A stretch of DNA of 64,000 nt, taken from contig CANNQP010000007.1 of NCBI GenBank assembly GCA_947507875.1, positions 1 through 64,000 of the forward strand. The letters are read 5' to 3'. The first letter of the stretch is position 1. Every line of letters starts with the position of its first letter. Below are positions 1 through 8,390 of this stretch, piece after piece. The DNA is from Verrucomicrobiaceae bacterium (GTDB taxonomy: Bacteria; Verrucomicrobiota; Verrucomicrobiia; Verrucomicrobiales; Verrucomicrobiaceae). The notes beneath the pieces are model-generated. The model did no database searches. It was not told the DNA's origin and was given only the letters and a program-made list of their open reading frames with translations. The translations under genes were made by a program, and so were the position numbers.

Positions 1-4
1 CAAA

Positions 5-721
5 CTACTCACAAGCTTTTTTGGAATTTCTAATGGCTGTATAATTTTCTGCGCTGCGCTGCAAAGCAGCTCGAGCGGCCTCCACTTCCGCCTCTTTTTT
101 GCTTCTCCCCAAACCTCGCCCGATTTCCTGTTCCTCCCAGCAGACCACGGCTGTGAAGGACTTCGCATGGGCAGGCCCACTTTCCTCAACGATTCGATAA
201 CAAGGCGTCTGGGCGCTGATGGCCTGCAAGATTTCTTGAAGCTGGCCTTTGGGATTGCTATCGGAGGGAGTGTCACCCAAACGCTCCATTTCTGGCAGAA
301 AGAGCCTTTCAGCCAATGCACGCGCGGCCTTCATGCCTCCATCTAGATAGACCGCCCCGACGACCGCTTCCATGGCATCTGCCAGTGAAGAATCTCGTTC
401 TCGACCTCCATGCGTTTCTTCACCTCGACCCATCAGCAAATAACCGCCGAGTTGGATCTTGCGCGCCACATGGGCAAGAGCCTTTGTGGAGACCAGCTGA
501 GAACGAACTTTCGTGAGCTGCCCTTCGTCCGCTTCAGTAAATTTCTCAAAAAGTAACTCGGACAGGAGTAATTGAATGATGGCATCGCCAAGAAATTCGA
601 GCCGCTGATTGTCAGGCAACGCGCGTTGCGTCTCGTAACCCAAACTCGCATGAGTCAGGGCCTGAATGAGGAGTGAGGAATCTCGAAAAGAATGGCCTAG
701 CGCAGATACAAGCTTTTCCAT
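5..721 (-). CDS. rnc: Ribonuclease III
   Basis: Endoribonuclease that cleaves double-stranded RNA during rRNA and mRNA processing in the cytoplasm. The 238-residue length is normal for the family. The signature NQRLEFLGDAI lies at about residues 38-48, with the metal-binding acidic residues E42 and D46, and the second acidic cluster is in DAMEAVVGAVYLDGG. The C-terminal third (about 157-222) is a double-stranded-RNA-binding domain, from NPKGQLQE to GRSKKEAEVEAA. The gene lies about 107 bases downstream of tRNA-His on the same strand. The stop codon is only five bases from the window edge, so whatever follows it is not visible. Confidence 0.95.
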   Translation of the reverse strand: MEKLVSALGHSFRDSSLLIQALTHASLGYETQRALPDNQRLEFLGDAIIQLLLSELLFEKFTEADEGQLTKVRSQLVSTKALAHVARKIQLGGYLLMGRGEETHGGRERDSSLADAMEAVVGAVYLDGGMKAARALAERLFLPEMERLGDTPSDSNPKGQLQEILQAISAQTPCYRIVEESGPAHAKSFTAVVCWEEQEIGRGLGRSKKEAEVEAARAALQRSAENYTAIRNSKKACE

Positions 722-828
722 GAAGCTGCATGGTTAAACGGGATTCCCGAAACGTCAGTCCCTTCTTGCCGCAAACGTGTGTGCTGACCAACACCCTGAA
801 GTGGAACTAAACGCACTTTAATCAAAAG

Positions 829-904
829 TGGGGTGATCGACGGGGCTCGAACCCGCAACAACCAGAATCACAATCTGGAGCTCTACCATTGAGCTACGAC
901 CACC
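829..904 (-). tRNA. tRNA-His (GTG anticodon)
   Basis: Read on the minus strand, the segment folds as a full cloverleaf. The acceptor arm GTGGTCG pairs with CGATCAC. The D arm is GCTC...GAGC, the anticodon arm CCAGA/TCTGG surrounds TTGTGAT (anticodon GTG), and the T arm is GCGGG-TTCGAGC-CCCGT. An extra G at 904 (the histidine-specific G-1) faces C73 at 832, and the CCA end is encoded at 831-829. Together, G-1 and the GTG anticodon identify it as histidine tRNA. Confidence 0.95.
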
Positions 905-995
905 ATTTCGGGTCGGCATAATAGTCGATCATTCCTCCCGCGCTAGCGGTTTTTTTGGTTGTAATCTCGCCGCAGTCCAGCACTCTCGCTCCTTC

Positions 996-1637
996 ATGAG
1001 TTCCCCTCCCCGACGCACCACCTCTAGCCATGCAGGCTTCACCCGGATTGTCCCAGCCACGCGACCTCCGGCTGCAGGCAACAACTCGGGTAACGCTGGC
1101 ACGGGCGGCAACGCCGGTGCAGGTCAGCGTACGGGTGCTGGTGGCAACTCCGCAGGAGGTCAGCGCACGGGTGCTGGTGGCAACTCTGCGGGAGGTCAGC
1201 GCACAGGTGCTGGTGCTAACTCGGGCGGAGGTCAGCGCACGGGTGCCGGTACAGGCCCTTCCAGACCTGGCGGCAGTGGCCCAGCCCGCTCCGGAGGAGG
1301 TCATCGTCCCGGCGGCCACTCTGGAAATCGCCAAGGTGGCGGTCCATCGCGTGGAGGCCCTCAACCGCAGCGCGGTTCTGCTCCATCGCAGCGTCGCCCT
1401 GAACCCCCGAAAGAAGAGGTCAAGGAAAAGGAAGAAGCCATCGAACTCGAAGGCGTCATCACCGCAGTGCTCGCAGGAACGATGTTCCGTGTGAAACTGA
1501 AGAACGGTCACCAGGTCCTCGCTCACATTTCAGGCAAAATGCGCAAGAAATTCATTCGTCTCGTCATCGGTGATGAAGTGAAGCTCGAGATGTCTCCTTA
1601 CGACATGGACAAAGCCCGTATCGTTTACCGCCTCTGA
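996..1637 (+). CDS. infA: Translation initiation factor IF-1 with long Gly-rich N-terminal extension
   Basis: The last 65 residues (149-213) are a complete IF-1 OB-fold, with [27 protein letters not shown] and [16 protein letters not shown]-1 binds the 30S A site during initiation. Ordinary IF-1 is about 72 residues; here 148 residues precede it. They are rich in Gly, Asn, Ser, Arg, Pro and Gln and include a 12-residue repeat, [12 protein letters not shown]. No ATG lies between 996 and the domain, so the extension is probably translated, unless a non-ATG internal start is used. The tail is expected to be disordered and basic and might contact RNA, which is inference. The exonuclease gene follows after 22 bases. 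Confidence 0.88.
   Translation: MSSPPRRTTSSHAGFTRIVPATRPPAAGNNSGNAGTGGNAGAGQRTGAGGNSAGGQRTGAGGNSAGGQRTGAGANSGGGQRTGAGTGPSRPGGSGPARSGGGHRPGGHSGNRQGGGPSRGGPQPQRGSAPSQRRPEPPKEEVKEKEEAIELEGVITAVLAGTMFRVKLKNGHQVLAHISGKMRKKFIRLVIGDEVKLEMSPYDMDKARIVYRL
1122..1250 (+). repeat. 36-bp in-frame tandem repeat within the IF-1 gene
   Basis: Units starting GGTCAGCG begin at 1122, 1158, 1194 and 1230, a period of exactly 36 bases (12 codons). There are three full copies and a partial fourth. Each encodes G-Q-R-T-G-A-G followed by variants of GNSAG. Copies differ at a few positions, mostly at third codon positions, so the protein repeat appears to be maintained. Confidence 0.9.
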
Positions 1638-1659
1638 GGTGTGAAGGAGATCGGTCCAG

Positions 1660-2208
1660 ATGGCAAAAGACATCGTTTATTTCGACCTTGAAACGCGCCG
1701 CACGGCCAATGACGTGGGTGGCTGGGGGAACAAGCACATGATGGGCATCTCCATCGCGGTAACCTACAGCACGAAGTCACAGGAATATCTGATATACGAG
1801 GAAGAAGAAGCTAACGATCTCATTCATCAATTGGTGCGTGCGGACTTGGTGGTGGGCTTCAACCACATCAGCTTCGATTATGATGTCTTGATGGGTCACA
1901 CCATCTTCGATTTCCGTGATCAAGTTCGTAGCTTTGATCTTCTCGTCGATCTCGACAAACGTCTCGGTCATCGCATTCGATTGGAAGATGTGGCTGCTGC
2001 CACGCTTGGCTGCGGTAAAACAGCCGATGGCTTGCAAGCTCTCCGCTGGTGGCAACAAGGTAAGCTTCTGGAAATCGCAGAATACTGCGCCTATGACGTG
2101 AAAGTGACGAAATGCGTCCATGAGTATGGAGCTCACCACGGCCATGTGAAGTATCACGATCGCAACGGACGCCTCCAGACCGTAGCCGTCGATTGGACCT
2201 TGGACTGA
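1660..2208 (+). CDS. Predicted DEDD-type 3'-5' exonuclease (RNase H-like fold)
   Basis: A single-domain, 182-residue predicted nuclease. The three exonuclease motifs of the DnaQ-like superfamily are visible: YFDLET (D and E of Exo I, about residues 7-12), GFNHISFDYDVL (Exo II, about 66-77) and EYCAYDVKVT (Exo III, Y-x3-D, about 138-147). The sequence resembles the RNase_H_2/YprB-type exonuclease domains that are elsewhere attached to helicases. Here it stands alone. The start ATG lies 22 bases after the IF-1 stop, so the two may be co-transcribed. Substrate, RNA or DNA, cannot be told. Confidence 0.75.
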   Translation: MAKDIVYFDLETRRTANDVGGWGNKHMMGISIAVTYSTKSQEYLIYEEEEANDLIHQLVRADLVVGFNHISFDYDVLMGHTIFDFRDQVRSFDLLVDLDKRLGHRIRLEDVAAATLGCGKTADGLQALRWWQQGKLLEIAEYCAYDVKVTKCVHEYGAHHGHVKYHDRNGRLQTVAVDWTLD

Positions 2209-2215
2209 AATCTCG

Positions 2216-2662
2216 CTAAGGTAGCTTCTCTGGCCTCCAGGACAGGTAACCCCGATGAAGGTGCTGAATGTTCACAAAGCCTAGGCGCTTGAGTTTTTCG
2301 ACTGCTTTTCGGCTGCGATAGCCTCCCGCACAATAGACCAGCACTGGCTTCGATGAATCCAGCGTTAGGAGCTTTTGCTCAAAAGAGTCGTCACCCAAAG
2401 AAAGGTGGATCGCCTGGGGAAGCGCACCTCGAGAAAACTCATCGGCGGATCGCACGTCCAGAACCTGAGTTTCCGGATGATCTCGCAGCCAGTCCTTGGC
2501 CTCTTGCGCCTGGAGGTTTTGGCACAAAGATCCAGGCTTGGCTTGAAAAAGCTGCCGGTCCCACCGGGTCTCATAAACATACCAAACGCACACGACGAGG
2601 ACGATGAAGATAGCCAGAGCCAACATGCAGCGGATTCCTTTCCTGAAAAAAGCCTTCGTCAT
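2216..2662 (-). CDS. Membrane-anchored rhodanese-like protein
   Basis: A 148-residue protein with an N-terminal hydrophobic segment (MLALAIFIVLVVCVWYVY) followed by one rhodanese domain: VLDVRSADEFSRGALPQAIHL, then the active-site loop VYCAGGYRSRKA with the catalytic Cys. Rhodaneses move sulfane sulfur or bind oxyanions. The anchor suggests the domain works outside the cytoplasmic membrane. The frame is open further upstream, but the start at 2662 overlaps the stop of the ArsR gene (ATGA), the usual sign of translational coupling, and gives a sensible anchor. The partner regulator suggests control by sulfide, persulfide or a metalloid, which is inference. Confidence 0.85.
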   Translation of the reverse strand: MTKAFFRKGIRCMLALAIFIVLVVCVWYVYETRWDRQLFQAKPGSLCQNLQAQEAKDWLRDHPETQVLDVRSADEFSRGALPQAIHLSLGDDSFEQKLLTLDSSKPVLVYCAGGYRSRKAVEKLKRLGFVNIQHLHRGYLSWRPEKLP

Positions 2663-3012
2663 GGACCTGCCAGTTTCTTCACTTGCTGAGACAAACGGTT
2701 CAGAAGGTTGCTGCACACGTTGTTGCAAAGTTCGGTGATGCTTGGGTCGGCGATGAAGCAGATGACATGCAGCCCTTCTTTGCGTCGGGCGACCATGCCT
2801 GCATCCACCAGGGTTTGCACATGGCGTGACACGTTGGCCTGCGTCAGGCCCGTGCATGCCACGAGCTGTCCAATGTTGAGCTCACCCTGTTCCTCAAGCG
2901 CTCGTAGAATTTTCAGACGACTGGGCTCAGCCAACGTTCGAAACCAAGAAGCAATGAGGGTGAGGGCGTCATCACTCACGGGAGCGGTGTGTTTTTTACG
3001 GGCTGAAGGCAT
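2659..3012 (-). CDS. ArsR-family winged-helix transcriptional regulator
   Basis: The winged-helix repressor fold is clear. LAEPSRLKILRALEEQG is followed by the recognition helix ACTGLTQANVSRHVQTL and the wing MVARRKEGLHVICFIAD. Cysteines occur in the helix-turn-helix (ACTGL) and as a C-x3-C pair in the last helix (ELCNNVC). ArsR-family sensors use such sites for metals or for disulfide/persulfide sensing, so a thiol-based signal is plausible. I chose the start at 3012 (MPSARKKH) because the upstream ATG at 3048 lies inside a perfect palindrome that looks like the operator. The longer form adds 12 residues. It is coupled to the rhodanese gene by a four-base overlap. Confidence 0.85.
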   Translation of the reverse strand: MPSARKKHTAPVSDDALTLIASWFRTLAEPSRLKILRALEEQGELNIGQLVACTGLTQANVSRHVQTLVDAGMVARRKEGLHVICFIADPSITELCNNVCSNLLNRLSQQVKKLAGP

Positions 3013-3040
3013 GTGGAAAAAAGGCTGCGATGCTTCTCGC

Positions 3041-3056
3041 ATGCGCATTTGCGCAT
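3041..3056. promoter_or_regulatory. Palindromic operator candidate upstream of arsR-rhodanese
   Basis: ATGCGCA-TT-TGCGCAT is a perfect 7-2-7 inverted repeat, 28 bases upstream of the chosen arsR start. It has the size and symmetry of sites bound by ArsR-family dimers, so autorepression of the operon is likely (inference). Confidence 0.55.
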
Positions 3057-3483
3057 ACAGTAGATTCTAGAAAAATGAAACAGGCTGTTTGGTCCACCAA
3101 AACCCTGAGAGCAGTGTCCGCGTGCACCCGCCAAAAAAAGCTCAGCAAAGAGCCCAACATGAATTCGAGCCAGCGAGGCAAAACCCCACCTCGAAAACGC
3201 TGATCCTAACCAGCCACAGCCGCTTTCATGAAGTGAATCGTGGGAAACCGCGTCATCCTCGTCGACGACATCGAGTGGCACGGCATGAAATCATGTCACT
3301 GAAGGCTAGATGGCTAACAAGAAGTGACGATACCCAACTTCAGCCAGGAGGTGAACCCGGCAGGACCGGATGAAAGTCACACAGGCTTATTGGCTCTACT
3401 CGATCGAATGCTTGTGTTGTTGCCTCTGGCCATGGGAGCGATACGGCAAAAGACGTTCGGAATCAGGTGGTGGACCCTGTTGG
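3057..3483. other. Intergenic stretch, no supported gene
   Basis: About 430 bases between the arsR promoter and the end of recQ. The only item of note is a 42-codon basic reading frame at 3075-3203 on the plus strand, ending in GKTPPRKR. It starts ATG without a clear ribosome binding site and I recognise no family, so it is not called as a gene. No RNA structure or repeat stood out. Confidence 0.4.
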
Positions 3484-5427
3484 CTAAAGCGTCGTTTCGA
3501 CCTGAGCTAGCACTTCTGCAAAAGGCATCCGTTCTAGCAGCCCAAAGGTATCGAGCTGAGTCAGACGTGCGCGGCTCGTGGCGGGGCTCGTCAGCCCGCA
3601 GAGGAATCTCGCGAGCTGCCTAGGCGCGCGGAGGGCTGGATGGCGTTCTTGGACCAGGCGTCGTATCGCCTCCAGTTGTTGAGAATCAAAGCTCAAGGTT
3701 GGCATACAGGGGATCTCACGCGTGGCTTGAGCCGCCGCCCCGGTTTTGTTTTCCTGACAACTCGTGCAGGTACCGCAGTCATGATCCAACGCTTCGCCAA
3801 AGTAGCGCAAAAGCCAGCGCGTCAGGCAGCCCCGGTGTTCAGCCAGGGTCAGGACCTTATCCAGACGTTGCAGGTCACGCAGTTCTCGACCTGTAAAGAG
3901 CGCCTGCATCTCTTGGCTGATGGTTTCAGGATCACGCTGTTCACGATCGTCGCACAATCGATAGCGCTGGCGCGGCTTGCTGGGCTTGAGCTCGATCTCC
4001 CCGGCCTCTTCTAGCCAAGTCAGCGCCTTCAGGACGCGCTCGCGGGCTTCTCCCAGGGCCTCGGCTGCTTCATCGGGGTTCAGCGTGGTCCATTTCGTGC
4101 CCTTGGCTCCAGCGGCGAAGAGCCGACGGAGAAAGGCCTGCCGTTCAGGTTTGTGGCCGGCCAGCACCCGTGCCTCGGGCTCTAGCAGGCGGAACTGGTA
4201 GCTGGCATAAAAGGTGCCCAGTGGCCTGAGTACACCACGGAGCTCCAGCTGGGTCAGCACGGTCTCGATGACCAGTGGCCGGATGTCGGTGGCCTGGGAC
4301 AGCTCGTAGAGGGAAAGGTCGAACTCCCGCCCCTGACGCAGCAGGTGATCGACCAACTGGCGTAGAGCCAGGGGCGTGGGGGTGTCGCCGTAAGTGAAGT
4401 TTTCCAGCACGATCCGGTCATCCCCACAGGCCAGCATTTCACAGATCGCGGGCTGACCATCGCGCCCGGCACGGCCTGCTTCTTGGAGGTAGTTTTCTAG
4501 TGTCTTGGGCAGGTTGTAGTGATAGACCGCGCGGATGTCTGCCTTGTCGATGCCCATGCCAAATGCGATCGTCGCCACGATGACCTGCGTCTGCCCGCCC
4601 ATGAAGGCATCCTGCGCGGCGTGGCGATACTCATCGGGCAGACCCGCATGGTAGGCCAGCGCGTCGATGCCCTGTTGCTGCAGATGCGTCGCCACCTCCT
4701 CCGCCGTGTGTTGCAGCGTGACGTACACGATCGCCGCCTCGGGTCGTGCTTTCAGCAGATCAGTCAGCACCCGCTTCCGCTCTGCGGCGGTGCAGGGAGT
4801 GATGCGAAAATGTAGGTTAGGCCGGTGAAAGGAGGTTTGAACGTGATCGCTAGGCGCGATGGCAAAAGCGCGGCAGATGTCCTGCGCCACATCCGGCGTC
4901 GCGGTAGCAGTCAGTGCCAGTACGGGGCGGATGCTCAACTCCTCAGCGACCTTGGCGAGGCGCAGGTACTCAGGTCGAAAATTATGTCCCCACTCCGAGA
5001 TGCAGTGCGCCTCATCCACAGCCATCAAGCTGACTTTCAGGCCCTTCAGGCGCTCAAGGAAGGCCTCATTCATCAGCCGCTCTGGGGCGATGTAGAGCAG
5101 CTTCAGCTGGCCCTGCTGCAAGGCATCGAAAACCGCCTGCACCTCGCTGGCACTCAGGGACGAGTCCAGCCGTGCTGCCGCGATGCCGCGACGGCGCAGC
5201 GATTGCACCTGGTCTTTCATCAGCGCGATGAGCGGGGAGATCACCAGCGTCACTCCCTCCAGCAGCAGCGCGGGGAGCTGATAGCATAGGCTTTTCCCCG
5301 CACTGGTGGGAAAAAGCGCCAGCGTGCTGCGGCCAGCCAATAGCCCTCGCATCACCTGCTCCTGCCCAGGGCGAAAGCCCGCGTGGCCAAAGGTGTGCCT
5401 CAGCGTCGTCAGCAGTGCGTCATCCAT
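3484..5427 (-). CDS. recQ: RecQ-family ATP-dependent DNA helicase
   Basis: A 3'-5' DNA helicase of superfamily 2. Motifs in order: FRPGQEQV (motif 0), FPTSAGKSLCYQ (Walker A, K45), VDEAHCISEWGHNFRPEY (motif II, DEAH), ALTATATPDV (motif III), AYHAGLPDEYR (IV), VIVATIAFGMGIDKADIR (V) and QEAGRAGRDGQ (VI). A zinc site follows, with CLTRWLLRYFGE and DCGTCTSC, which is the RecQ C-terminal hallmark, then a short C-terminal domain. I see no clear HRDC domain. The start at 5427 (MDDALLTTL) is preferred to one 13 codons upstream because homology begins just after it. It is divergent from the ClpX-like gene. Confidence 0.9.
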   Translation of the reverse strand: MDDALLTTLRHTFGHAGFRPGQEQVMRGLLAGRSTLALFPTSAGKSLCYQLPALLLEGVTLVISPLIALMKDQVQSLRRRGIAAARLDSSLSASEVQAVFDALQQGQLKLLYIAPERLMNEAFLERLKGLKVSLMAVDEAHCISEWGHNFRPEYLRLAKVAEELSIRPVLALTATATPDVAQDICRAFAIAPSDHVQTSFHRPNLHFRITPCTAAERKRVLTDLLKARPEAAIVYVTLQHTAEEVATHLQQQGIDALAYHAGLPDEYRHAAQDAFMGGQTQVIVATIAFGMGIDKADIRAVYHYNLPKTLENYLQEAGRAGRDGQPAICEMLACGDDRIVLENFTYGDTPTPLALRQLVDHLLRQGREFDLSLYELSQATDIRPLVIETVLTQLELRGVLRPLGTFYASYQFRLLEPEARVLAGHKPERQAFLRRLFAAGAKGTKWTTLNPDEAAEALGEARERVLKALTWLEEAGEIELKPSKPRQRYRLCDDREQRDPETISQEMQALFTGRELRDLQRLDKVLTLAEHRGCLTRWLLRYFGEALDHDCGTCTSCQENKTGAAAQATREIPCMPTLSFDSQQLEAIRRLVQERHPALRAPRQLARFLCGLTSPATSRARLTQLDTFGLLERMPFAEVLAQVETTL

Positions 5428-5537
5428 CGTGATTCCATGACATCCTTTGGCTGCAAAAGCACCCATTTTTCCCAGCCTCGGTTCTCTGCCTCTGCTCTTG
5501 CCCTGCGCCCGGGTTTCGCGGATGATCGCTCATCACC

Positions 5538-7202
5538 ATGAGTGACAGCGCCCCCCCCGAATCGCCCCCGCCGCCGCCAAAACCCCTCCCTGCTCCTGAG
5601 GAGATCACGCGCAAGCTGGAGGACTTCATCAAAAACAGCCTCGGGGGGCAGGTCATCTTCTCCCACATCGAACCGCATGACCTCGGTACCCGCGCGTCTG
5701 AATCTGGCGATTCAGACGCGCCGCCCGAGGAGGCTGACAAAGACCGTCGCGCTAGCTTCGAGTTTCACCACAAACCTGCGGACATCAAAGCGCACCTGGA
5801 TCGCTACGTGATCCGCCAGGATGAAGCCAAAAAGGTCCTGGCCACCGCTGTCTGCGACCACTACCATCACGCCCGGATGATCCGGGAAAATGAGGAGCGT
5901 GAAGGCGCAGAACCGCTGGAGCTCTCGAAGCAAAACGTCATCATCACGGGTCCCACCGGCGTCGGGAAAACCTACTTGGTCAAGCACATTGCGGATCTCG
6001 TCGGCGTGCCTTTTGTCAAAGCAGACGCCACCAAGTTCAGCGAGACCGGCTATGTTGGTGCGGATGTCGATGACCTCGTGCGTGATCTCGTCGCCAAAGC
6101 GAATGGTAATGTCGAGCTCGCAGAGCACGGCATCATTTATCTCGATGAAATCGACAAGATCGCCACGGGCGGCGAGGGCCGCCTCGGCCGGGATGTCAGT
6201 GGTCGCGGTGTGCAGACTGCGTTGCTGAAGCTGATGGAGGAGACGGAAGTGCCCCTCTATGCCCAAAACGACTTTCGCAGTCAGATGAAAATGATGTTCG
6301 ACATGCGTCAGGGCCGTAACAACGGGCGTGAAGTGGTGAACACGCGGAACATCCTCTTCATCGTCAGTGGAGCCTTTTCTGGCATCGAAAAGATCATCGA
6401 AAAACGTCAGGCACGCGCCACCATCGGCTTTGGAGCCACACTCGCAGAAAAGCCGAGTACCGAAGATCTGCTGCGCCAGGCCACCACGCGTGACTTCATC
6501 GACTACGGCTTTGAGGCAGAGTTCATTGGCCGCCTGCCCGTGCGTGTGTTTTGTGATCCGCTGAAGGCAGAAGACCTCTTCCAGATCATGAAGAACAGCG
6601 CGGGCAGCCTGATCCGCCAGTACGAGCGCGAATTTCATGCCTATGGTGTGCGCGCTCTTTTTCAGGACGATGCGCTGCGCCTCGTTGCCGCGCGGGCGGC
6701 GGAGGAAAAAACCGGCGCGCGTGGCCTCGTCACCGCTTGGGAAAAAGTGCTCCGCGACTTCAAGTTTGAGCTGCCGAGCCTCGGCTTGCTGGAAATGGTC
6801 ATCGATGCCGCACTCATCACGGACCCAGAAGCTGCGTTGGCGCGCTGCCGCCTGGAGGCAGAGAAGCTGAAGATCGATGTTCGGGCCGAGGAGGTGAGCT
6901 CGTTTGCCGCCAACTTTGCGCAGCAGACCGGCTTTAGCCTCGACTTTGAGCCTGCGGCCATCGCCGCCCTCGTCCAGCGGGCCCAGCGCGAGGGCAGCTC
7001 CATCCCGGCTCTTTGCAGTCGCCTTTTCAAAGATTTCGCGTTTGGCCTCCAGCTCATCTCCCGCAACACGGGGCAGATGCGATATCAGCTCAACCAAGCC
7101 GCCGTGGAATCTCCCGAACGCTACCTGAGCGATCTCGTGGTCAACTCTTACCGCCAGCCAGCCCCCTCTGCCCCTGCCTTCCCCGACACCCATGCATCGT
7201 AA
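5538..7202 (+). CDS. ClpX-like AAA+ ATPase
   Basis: An unfoldase-type AAA+ protein of 554 residues. Walker A GPTGVGKT is at 138-145, Walker B IIYLDEID at about 199-206, and YVGADVDDLVRDL and LFIVSGAFSGIEKII follow the ClpX pattern. The N-terminal zinc domain that ClpX uses to load adaptors is absent and is replaced by about 75 Pro/Ser/Asp-rich residues. I see no IGF-type tripeptide loop that would guarantee docking to ClpP, though GFGA is present. No clpP gene is nearby. It may therefore be a ClpX paralogue with its own partners. The last 11 bases overlap the next gene. Confidence 0.8.
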   Translation: MSDSAPPESPPPPPKPLPAPEEITRKLEDFIKNSLGGQVIFSHIEPHDLGTRASESGDSDAPPEEADKDRRASFEFHHKPADIKAHLDRYVIRQDEAKKVLATAVCDHYHHARMIRENEEREGAEPLELSKQNVIITGPTGVGKTYLVKHIADLVGVPFVKADATKFSETGYVGADVDDLVRDLVAKANGNVELAEHGIIYLDEIDKIATGGEGRLGRDVSGRGVQTALLKLMEETEVPLYAQNDFRSQMKMMFDMRQGRNNGREVVNTRNILFIVSGAFSGIEKIIEKRQARATIGFGATLAEKPSTEDLLRQATTRDFIDYGFEAEFIGRLPVRVFCDPLKAEDLFQIMKNSAGSLIRQYEREFHAYGVRALFQDDALRLVAARAAEEKTGARGLVTAWEKVLRDFKFELPSLGLLEMVIDAALITDPEAALARCRLEAEKLKIDVRAEEVSSFAANFAQQTGFSLDFEPAAIAALVQRAQREGSSIPALCSRLFKDFAFGLQLISRNTGQMRYQLNQAAVESPERYLSDLVVNSYRQPAPSAPAFPDTHAS

Positions 7203-7593
7203 CCGTGCCGCCATCTTGTTCATCGGAGTCCTTGTCAGCGCACCGCTGCTAGCCCTCTATCAGTTCGGGGTCTTTCCCGAAGCGGCACATTGGCTTGCCA
7301 GCCGCCTGCCTCGCCTGCTTGTCTTGCCCAGCGCCGGGGCGCTTCGGCAGTCCTTGCCCCTCCAGTATGCCTTTTACACCAGCCTGGCCTTCGCCTGCGC
7401 CTGGCTCGGCATGACGCTGGAGGCCGCTTGGAAAAAATACCTCTTCCTGCTCGCCTTGGCTTTCCTCGTGCTGTTGCTGACGCCTGCACTGGCGTTGAAC
7501 GGCCTGCTTTTTGAGCCGTTTTCCGGCATCCTCGCCGCCGCCTTTGCCATGCTCATTGGTGTCATGGTGGCCGATCGTCGCGATCCGGTCTGA
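7192..7593 (+). CDS. Small integral membrane protein, unknown function
   Basis: 133 residues with about four hydrophobic segments: AAILFIGVLVSAPLLALYQF, YAFYTSLAFACAWLGMTLEA, LFLLALAFLVLLLTPALAL and FSGILAAAFAMLIGVMVA. It begins inside the 3' end of the ClpX-like gene (11-base overlap), so the two are probably translated together, and it could be an accessory or substrate of that ATPase. I recognise no family. Confidence 0.6.
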   Translation: MHRNRAAILFIGVLVSAPLLALYQFGVFPEAAHWLASRLPRLLVLPSAGALRQSLPLQYAFYTSLAFACAWLGMTLEAAWKKYLFLLALAFLVLLLTPALALNGLLFEPFSGILAAAFAMLIGVMVADRRDPV

Positions 7594-7689
7594 TGCAGGC
7601 TTCGCCTTCCGCGTTTCAGAAAAAAGAGCCGTTTGCGTGTCAGGCGTCTCGTGCTCCTTTAGCGGCGTTTATCCCCCTGAACACCCCTC

Positions 7690-8307
7690 ATGTCTGCCCC
7701 CTCTTCCCACGCCTCTGAAAACCAAGGTTCCATCTGGAGCTTGCTCAATGTTTTGATCGCCGTCGCTGTCGGCGGTTTTGCCTTCTTCTGGGCTTCCGCC
7801 TTCCTCATCGGTGGTTTTGCGGAAAGCGCAGGTCTGCGCGATGAAGCCGCTGCGGAGAAAGCTGCCGCGCCTGCCCCTGCTGCAGCGGCAGCGACGCCTG
7901 CGGCCGCTCCTGCGCCTGCCGCTGTCGCTGAGATCACCATCAAGCCTGACACGGCCAATCCCTTGGCCTACGACACCAAGGAATTCAAAGTGAAGTCAGG
8001 TCAGAAAGTGAAGCTTACCTTCAACAACGTGCATCCTGCCGTGCCTCAGCCGCACAACATCGTCATCGGTGCCGCGGGTGCGAAAGACAAGCTCATGAGC
8101 CTGGCCATGCAAGCTGCCATGGCCCCCGATGGCATGGCCAAGGGATTCATCCCCGAAGCGCCTGAGGTGCTCTTTCATACCAAGCTGTTGCAGCCAGGAC
8201 AGAGCGAGACCCTCGAGTTCACCGCTCCTGCGGCTGGCGACTACCCGTACCTCTGCACCTTCCCCGGCCATGGCGCGATCATGAATGGCGTCATGAAAGT
8301 GGAGTAA
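7690..8307 (+). CDS. Membrane-anchored cupredoxin (azurin/plastocyanin-like)
   Basis: An N-terminal membrane anchor (LLNVLIAVAVGGFAFFWASA) is followed by an Ala/Pro-rich linker (about residues 50-80) and a cupredoxin domain. All four type 1 copper ligands can be placed: His in PQPHNIVIG, and Cys, His and Met in YLCTFPGHGAIM, with the azurin spacing C-x4-H-x3-M. It should carry single electrons outside the cytoplasmic membrane, for example to an oxidase. No partner enzyme is adjacent. A strong terminator follows, so the gene ends a transcription unit. Confidence 0.9.
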   Translation: MSAPSSHASENQGSIWSLLNVLIAVAVGGFAFFWASAFLIGGFAESAGLRDEAAAEKAAAPAPAAAAATPAAAPAPAAVAEITIKPDTANPLAYDTKEFKVKSGQKVKLTFNNVHPAVPQPHNIVIGAAGAKDKLMSLAMQAAMAPDGMAKGFIPEAPEVLFHTKLLQPGQSETLEFTAPAAGDYPYLCTFPGHGAIMNGVMKVE

Positions 8308-8337
8308 CGAAGCCTTCTTCATCTTCCATTGCATCCA

Positions 8338-8365
8338 GGCCGCAGGTGCTCCCTGCGGCCTTTTT
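8338..8365 (+). terminator. Rho-independent terminator after the cupredoxin gene
   Basis: GGCCGCAGG (8338-8346) pairs perfectly with CCTGCGGCC (8352-8360) over a five-base loop, followed by TTTTT at 8361-8365. It lies 30 bases after the cupredoxin stop, between convergent genes. Confidence 0.9.
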
Positions 8366-8390
8366 GTTGGACGCGAATGGGGCTCTCCTG

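Noticed and set aside
1122-1250. Regular 36-base repeats that could be read as a CRISPR array
   Set aside because: Units abut with no unique spacers, are in-frame with the IF-1 coding sequence, and no cas gene is present.
3075-3203. 42-codon basic small ORF divergent from arsR
   Set aside because: No ribosome site, no known family; too short to support without conservation data.
5712-7223. 503-codon minus-strand open frame
   Set aside because: It lies wholly antisense to the ClpX-like gene, has no family motif, and its His/Asp/Glu/Phe-rich make-up is that of a shadow frame.
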